This document shows positions 59,829 to 64,000 of a stretch of DNA of 64,000 bases, in pieces. The stretch comes from Streptomyces sp. NBC_01446 (GTDB taxonomy: Bacteria; Actinomycetota; Actinomycetes; Streptomycetales; Streptomycetaceae), in contig NZ_JAPEPO010000001.1 in the NCBI RefSeq assembly GCF_026340095.1, positions 1,488,001 to 1,552,000 of the forward strand, read 5' to 3'. The position numbers and the translations under genes are program-made. The stretch's first letter is position 1, and every line of letters begins with the position of its first letter. The notes beneath the pieces were generated by a model, which had not been told where the DNA came from, made no database searches, and was given only the letters and a program-made list of their open reading frames with translations.

Positions 59829-61682
59829 TCAGCGGCCGACGGCGTACCCCTGCATCCCGCGCGGGTTGGCCGCGGCCGACAGGACGCCGGTCTCCGGGTC
59901 GCGGGCGACGGCGCACAGGCGGCCCTCCGACCAGGGCTCGCCGACCGTCACGTCATGGCCGCGGCGGCGCAGCTCCTCCACGACGTCCTCGCCGACGCGG
60001 GACTCGACGGTGACGCTGCCGGGCCGCATGCCGCGCGGGTAGAAGGAGCCGGGGAAGGAGTCGTTGTGCCAGTTCGGGGCGTCGACCGCGCCCTGGAGGT
60101 CGAGCCCGCCGCGCACGGCCGCGCGCAGGGCGACGGCGAGGAAGAAGTGGACCTGCCACTGGTCCTGCTGGTCTCCTCCGGGCGTGCCGAACGCGAGGAC
60201 CGGCACCCCGTCCTTCAGGGCGAGAGAGGGCGTCAGCGTCGTACGGGGACGGCGTCCCGGTGTGAGCGAGTTCGGCAGGTCCTCCTCCAGCCAGGCCATC
60301 TGCAGACGGGTGCCGAGCGGGAAGCCGAGCTCGGGCGCGACGGGGTTCGACTGGAGCCAGCCGCCGGAGGGCGTCGCGGCGACCATGTTGCCCCACCGGT
60401 CGACGATGTCGAGGTGGCAGGTGTCGCCACGGGTCGCGCCGTCCGCGGCGACCTCCTGGTCACCGCTCTTGGCGACGGTGGGCTCACCGGCTCCGGCGCC
60501 CGCGATCCCCATGGCGTCGAACCCGTCGTCCCCCGCGGCCACGGCGTGCGCGTGCGCGGAGATGCGCGGTTCGGTGCCGCGCGGGCTGCCCGGCCGCAGC
60601 TCGTGGGACGCCTTGTCGCCGATGAGGGCGCGTCGCGCGGCGTTGTACTCGTCGGACAGGAGCTCGGCGACGGGCACGTCCCCGGGGCCCGCGTCCCCGT
60701 ACCAGGCCTCACGGTCGGCCATGGCGAGCTTGCAGCCCTCGATGAGCAGGTGGACGTACTCGGCGGAGCCGTACGCGGGCAGCTCGTCGGGAAGGAGGGC
60801 GAGCTGCTGGAGGAAGGCGGGGCCCTGGCTCCAGCCGCCGGCCTTGCACAGGGTCCAGCCGTTCCAGTCGTACGTGGCGGGCGCCTCGTAGGTCGCGGAC
60901 CAACCGGCCAGGTCGGCGGCGGTGAGCGTGCCGGTGTGGTGGGTGCCGCTGGTGTCCATGGTGGGCCGGCCGGCCTGCCGGACGAGCGCCTCGGCGATGA
61001 AGCCCTCGCGCCAGATCGCGCGGGCGGCCTCGATCTCGGCGACACGCTTGTCGCCGGCGTCGCCCGCTTCGCCCGCGATCTCCTCGGCCTCCTCGATGAC
61101 GCGCCGCCACGTCGCGGCGAGCTGCGGGTTGCGGAAGAGCTCCCCGGGCTTCGGGGAGGCGCCGTCCTTGAGGTAGACCTCGGCCGAGGAGGGCCACTCG
61201 TTCTCGAAGAGGGCGCGCACGGTCTCGACGGTCTCGCCGACGCGCTCCACGGGCGCGTGCCCGTCCTCGGCGTACCCGATGGCGTACCTCAGCACCTCTG
61301 CCAGGGACTTGGTGCCGTGGTCCTTCAGGAGGAGCATCCAGGCGTCGAAGGCGCCGGGCACGGCGGCGGCCAGGGGGCCGGTGCCGGGGACGAGATCGAG
61401 ACCGAGGGAGCGGTAGTGGGCGACGGTGGCCCCGGCGGGCGCGACGCCCTGCCCGCACAGGACGCTGACGTCCCCGCCGGCGGGGGCGAGGATGATCGGG
61501 ACCTCACCGGCGGGGCCGTTCAGGTGGGGTTCGACGACGTGCAGGACGAAGCCCGCGGCGACGGCGGCGTCGTAGGCGTTGCCACCGCTCTCCAGGACGG
61601 CCATGGCCGACTGGGAGGCGAGCCAGTGGGTGGACGAGACCATGCCGAAGGTGCCTTGCAGGGTCGGCCGGGTGGTGAACAA
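59829..61682 (-). CDS. Gamma-glutamyltransferase family protein
   Basis: 617 residues, no signal peptide. Proenzyme features: GMVSSTHWLASQSAMAVLESGGNAYDAAVAAGF at the start; the small-subunit Thr nucleophile near residue 420 in RGDTCHLDIVDRWGNMVAATPSGGW, then LEEDLPNSLTPGRRPRTTLTPSLAL and GTPGGDQQDQW. It cleaves gamma-glutamyl amides such as glutathione or 7-ACA-like substrates. Predicted cytoplasmic, 19 bases after the ABC transporter ATPase gene; the pairing suggests uptake and hydrolysis of gamma-glutamyl peptides. Confidence 0.9.
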   Translation of the reverse strand: MFTTRPTLQGTFGMVSSTHWLASQSAMAVLESGGNAYDAAVAAGFVLHVVEPHLNGPAGEVPIILAPAGGDVSVLCGQGVAPAGATVAHYRSLGLDLVPGTGPLAAAVPGAFDAWMLLLKDHGTKSLAEVLRYAIGYAEDGHAPVERVGETVETVRALFENEWPSSAEVYLKDGASPKPGELFRNPQLAATWRRVIEEAEEIAGEAGDAGDKRVAEIEAARAIWREGFIAEALVRQAGRPTMDTSGTHHTGTLTAADLAGWSATYEAPATYDWNGWTLCKAGGWSQGPAFLQQLALLPDELPAYGSAEYVHLLIEGCKLAMADREAWYGDAGPGDVPVAELLSDEYNAARRALIGDKASHELRPGSPRGTEPRISAHAHAVAAGDDGFDAMGIAGAGAGEPTVAKSGDQEVAADGATRGDTCHLDIVDRWGNMVAATPSGGWLQSNPVAPELGFPLGTRLQMAWLEEDLPNSLTPGRRPRTTLTPSLALKDGVPVLAFGTPGGDQQDQWQVHFFLAVALRAAVRGGLDLQGAVDAPNWHNDSFPGSFYPRGMRPGSVTVESRVGEDVVEELRRRGHDVTVGEPWSEGRLCAVARDPETGVLSAAANPRGMQGYAVGR

Positions 61683-61701
61683 GGGTGGTGCTCCTCGGGC
61701 G

Positions 61702-62748
61702 TCAGGCGGATGCGGGGCGGCTGTGAGGGATCGTACGAACTGAGGTGTCGGCGTCCGCGGGACGGGGTGCCGCGGCGTCGGGGGCGGTGCCGTCGTCGGC
61801 GACCAGGTGGCAGGACACCTCGCGGCCGCTGTCCAGGGTGCGCAGGGCCGGAACCTCGGTGCGGCAGCGGTCGACGGCGAGCGGGCAGCGCGTGTGGAAG
61901 CGGCAGCCGGGCGGCGGCGCCAGCGGGCTGGGGAGTTCGCCGCTGAGGACGATCCGTTCGCGGGTGCGCTGGGTGACCGGGTCGGGCACGGGCGCCGCGG
62001 ACAGGAGGGCTTGTGTGTAGGGGTGCTTGGGGTCGGCGAACAGCTCGGCGGTGGGGGCCTGTTCGACGATCTGGCCGAGGTACATGACCGCGATCCGGTC
62101 GGCGAGGTACTCGACGGCGGCGAGGTCGTGGGTGATGAACAGGCAGCCGAAGCCGCGGTCGCGCTGGAGGTCGGCGAGCAGGTTGAGGACGGACGCCTGG
62201 ACGGATACGTCGAGGGCGGACGTCGGCTCGTCGGCGACGAGGAGCGCCGGGTCGACCGACAGGGCGCGGGCGATGGAGATGCGCTGGCGCTGACCGCCGG
62301 ACAGCTCGTGCGGGTGCCGGTCTGCGTGCTCGGGGCGCAGGCCCACCTGGGCGAGGAGTTCCGCCACGCGCGCGCGTGCCGCCTCGCCCTTCGCGACGCC
62401 GTGCAGCCGCAGCGGTTCGGCGACGATCTGTCCGACGGTCATGCGCGGGTCGAGGGACGACGACGGGTCCTGGAAGACGAGGTGGAAGTCCTTGCGCAGG
62501 GGGCGCAGGGAGCGCCGGGACATGGTCGTCACGTCGGTGCCGTTGATGCGTACGGTGCCGCCGGTGGGCTCGTCCAGGCGTACGGCGCAGCGTCCGACGG
62601 TGGACTTGCCGCTGCCCGACTCCCCGACGAGGCCGACGACCTCGCCGCGGTCGACGGTCAGGGTGACGCCGTCGGCGGCGCGTACGGTGCCGCCCGACGC
62701 GGTGAAGTGCCGCTCCAGGGCATTGAGTTGCAGGACCGGGGTGCTCAC
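61702..62748 (-). CDS. Oligopeptide ABC transporter ATP-binding protein, OppF type
   Basis: 348 residues from GTG at 62748, overlapping the preceding ATPase stop (GTGA). Walker A GESGSGKST, Q-loop FQDPSSSLDP, signature LSGGQRQRI, Walker B LLVADEPTSALD, H-loop ITHD. The C-terminal oligopeptide-transporter extension with CRFHTRCPLAVDRC is typical of OppF/DppF and binds a 4Fe-4S cluster in some members. Pairs with the OppD-type ATPase. Confidence 0.94.
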   Translation of the reverse strand: MSTPVLQLNALERHFTASGGTVRAADGVTLTVDRGEVVGLVGESGSGKSTVGRCAVRLDEPTGGTVRINGTDVTTMSRRSLRPLRKDFHLVFQDPSSSLDPRMTVGQIVAEPLRLHGVAKGEAARARVAELLAQVGLRPEHADRHPHELSGGQRQRISIARALSVDPALLVADEPTSALDVSVQASVLNLLADLQRDRGFGCLFITHDLAAVEYLADRIAVMYLGQIVEQAPTAELFADPKHPYTQALLSAAPVPDPVTQRTRERIVLSGELPSPLAPPPGCRFHTRCPLAVDRCRTEVPALRTLDSGREVSCHLVADDGTAPDAAAPRPADADTSVRTIPHSRPASA

Positions 62749-63776
62749 TGTGCGGCCTCCTGGAGGGTGTTCGGGTGCCAGCAGGCGGCCAGGTGCGGGG
62801 CGCCGTCTCCGGCGTCGTCGGTGTCGGACTTGAAGCCGGGCCTGGCCGTTGTGCACCGCTCGTCGGCGCGGGCGCAGCGCGGGGCGAAGGTGCAGGCGTC
62901 GGGCTGGGAGTCGAGGCTCGGCACGAGGCCGGGGATCTCGGGCAGGCGCCGCTTGCCGCCACCGTCCGCGGCAGCCGAGGCGCCGGGCCGCAGGACCGCC
63001 GAAAGGAGTCCGCGGGTGTACGGGTGGCGGGGCGCCGCGAACAGCTCGTCCACGGGCGCCTGTTCGACGGGCCGGCCCGCGTACATGACGAGGACGCGGT
63101 CGGCGATGTCGGCGACGACGCCGAGGTCGTGCGTGATGAGGACGATCGCCGTGCCGAGGCGTTCGCGCAGCGACTGGAGGACCTCCAGGATGCCTGCCTG
63201 CACGGTGACGTCGAGGGCGGTGGTCGGCTCGTCGGCGATGAGGACGGCCGGGTCGCAGGCGACCGCGATGGCGATCATCACGCGCTGGCGCATACCGCCG
63301 GAGAGCTGGTGCGGGTACTCGTCGACGCGCTGGGCCGGGGCGGGGATGCCCACGAGGTCGAGGAGTTCGACGGCACGCGCGCGTGCCTCCTTCTTGCTCA
63401 GGCCCTGGTGGCGGCGGAGCACCTCGCCGATCTGCCGGCCGATGGTGAGGACCGGGTTCAGGGAGGTCATCGGCTCCTGGAAGATCATCGCGATGTCCTT
63501 GCCGCGGATCTTCCCGTACGCCTTGTCGTCGCCGCCCGCGAGTTCGCGTGTCCCGAGCCTGATCGACCCGGTGATGTGCGCGGTGGGCGGGAGCAGGCCC
63601 ATGACGGCCATGGAGGTGACGGACTTGCCGCAGCCCGACTCGCCCACCACGGCGAGGACCTCACCGGCCGCGAGGTCGTACGAGACGTGGTCGACGGCGT
63701 GGACGGTGCGGGCGTCGGTGCGGAACGACACCGACAGGTCCCGGACGCTGAGCACGGCTTCGGGGTTCGGGCTCAT
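62745..63776 (-). CDS. Oligopeptide ABC transporter ATP-binding protein, OppD type
   Basis: 343 residues. Walker [13 protein letters not shown]-loop [29 protein letters not shown] signature, [14 protein letters not shown]alker [18 protein letters not shown]-loop, and the Cys-rich end [19 protein letters not shown]. Coupled to the permease by ATGA and to the OppF-type gene by GTGA. Confidence 0.95.
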   Translation of the reverse strand: MSPNPEAVLSVRDLSVSFRTDARTVHAVDHVSYDLAAGEVLAVVGESGCGKSVTSMAVMGLLPPTAHITGSIRLGTRELAGGDDKAYGKIRGKDIAMIFQEPMTSLNPVLTIGRQIGEVLRRHQGLSKKEARARAVELLDLVGIPAPAQRVDEYPHQLSGGMRQRVMIAIAVACDPAVLIADEPTTALDVTVQAGILEVLQSLRERLGTAIVLITHDLGVVADIADRVLVMYAGRPVEQAPVDELFAAPRHPYTRGLLSAVLRPGASAAADGGGKRRLPEIPGLVPSLDSQPDACTFAPRCARADERCTTARPGFKSDTDDAGDGAPHLAACWHPNTLQEAAQ

Positions 63777-64000
63777 CGGGTCGCTCCACGGGGGTCGAGT
63801 ACGTCACGCAGGCCGTCGCCGAGCAGGTTGAACGCCAGGGTCGCGGCGACGACGGCGAGGCCGGGGAAGACCGCCATCCAGGGCGCGGGAGCGAGGAAGG
63901 CCTGGGCGGAGGACAGCATCACGCCGAGGGACGGCTCGGGCGGCTGGACGCCGAGGCCGAGGAAGCTGAGCAGGGCCTCGCCGATGATCGCGGCGGGGAT
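63773..64000 (-). CDS. ABC transporter permease, DppC/OppC type, 5' part outside window
   Basis: Only the last 75 codons are visible (minus strand). They read [22 protein letters not shown] and [31 protein letters not shown], the signature end of the DppC/OppC permease family, including the EAA-loop neighbourhood and the [12 protein letters not shown] stretch. The gene continues beyond 64000. Confidence 0.92.
   Translation of the reverse strand: MPAAIIGEALLSFLGLGVQPPEPSLGVMLSSAQAFLAPAPWMAVFPGLAVVAATLAFNLLGDGLRDVLDPRGATR

Noticed and set aside
61807..63831. Plus-strand frame of 674 codons opposite the ABC ATPases
   Set aside because: Shadow of two ATPases with complete Walker and signature motifs on the minus strand.

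Overview
This is a chromosomal window from a Streptomyces-type actinomycete. The support is very high GC with G/C-biased third positions, frequent GTG and TTG starts, GGAGG-type ribosome binding sites, 4-base ATGA/GTGA gene overlaps, and gene families typical of the genus (gvpOAFGYZJLSK, ccr-centred ethylmalonyl-CoA genes, SpoIIE/GAF phosphatase, LCP proteins). From memory the order resembles the S. coelicolor SCO646x-SCO650x region; I could not check this. I saw no rRNA, tRNA, CRISPR array or intact transposase.

Layout. 1-2.4 kb: end of a diacylglycerol-kinase protein and a methyltransferase whose frame has no stop until it has crossed three antisense gvp genes. 1.86-7.16 kb: a ten-gene gas-vesicle operon on the minus strand, tightly overlapped, without gvpN or gvpC. 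7.3-11.2 kb: VOC protein, then a GntR regulator with two amidohydrolases and two matching GTATAC-centred operators. 11.2-14.5 kb: DUF5107/TPR protein, DUF6204 protein, GNAT. 14.5-21.9 kb: minus-strand run of peptide hydrolases (CocE/NonD, LD-carboxypeptidase, S9, M20, M55) and a solo TatA. 22-24.4 kb: LCP and GlsB-type genes that share a 15-bp element in opposite orientations. 24.4-30.9 kb: methyltransferase, SpoIIE-type phosphatase, MFS exporter fused to CarboxypepD_reg-like domains, SRPBCC protein. 31-35 kb: radical-SAM gene behind a LexA-like box, secreted TAP-like peptidase, GNAT, HEAT protein.

35.4-45.0 kb: ethylmalonyl-CoA pathway block (tandem 3-hydroxyacyl-CoA dehydrogenase, TetR, ccr, ecm, mcl, mch, mcd), with a paired operator embedded in the ccr promoter. 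45.1-46.7 kb: psd-pssA phospholipid genes ending in a perfect terminator. 46.7-48.1 kb: an alcohol-dehydrogenase remnant and glycerate kinase. 48.3-57.3 kb: genes linked to NAD/ADP-ribose metabolism (ADP-ribosylglycohydrolase, Nudix, sirtuin, macrodomain) and to alkylation repair (ogt, adaA-alkA). A P450/reductase/ferredoxin cassette interrupts this block. It lies between an intact sirtuin gene and the frameshifted tail of a second one. 57.3-64 kb: FAD oxidoreductase, inositol-monophosphatase-like enzyme, and a peptide ABC transporter operon ending in gamma-glutamyltransferase; the upstream permease runs off the window.

The observations most worth following are the sirtuin remnant flanking the P450 cassette, the ccr tandem operator, the GntR operator pair, the 15-bp element shared by the LCP and GlsB promoters, the LexA-like box upstream of the radical-SAM gene, and the oppositely charged tails of GvpY and GvpZ. 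No wholly new system is proven by the sequence alone.
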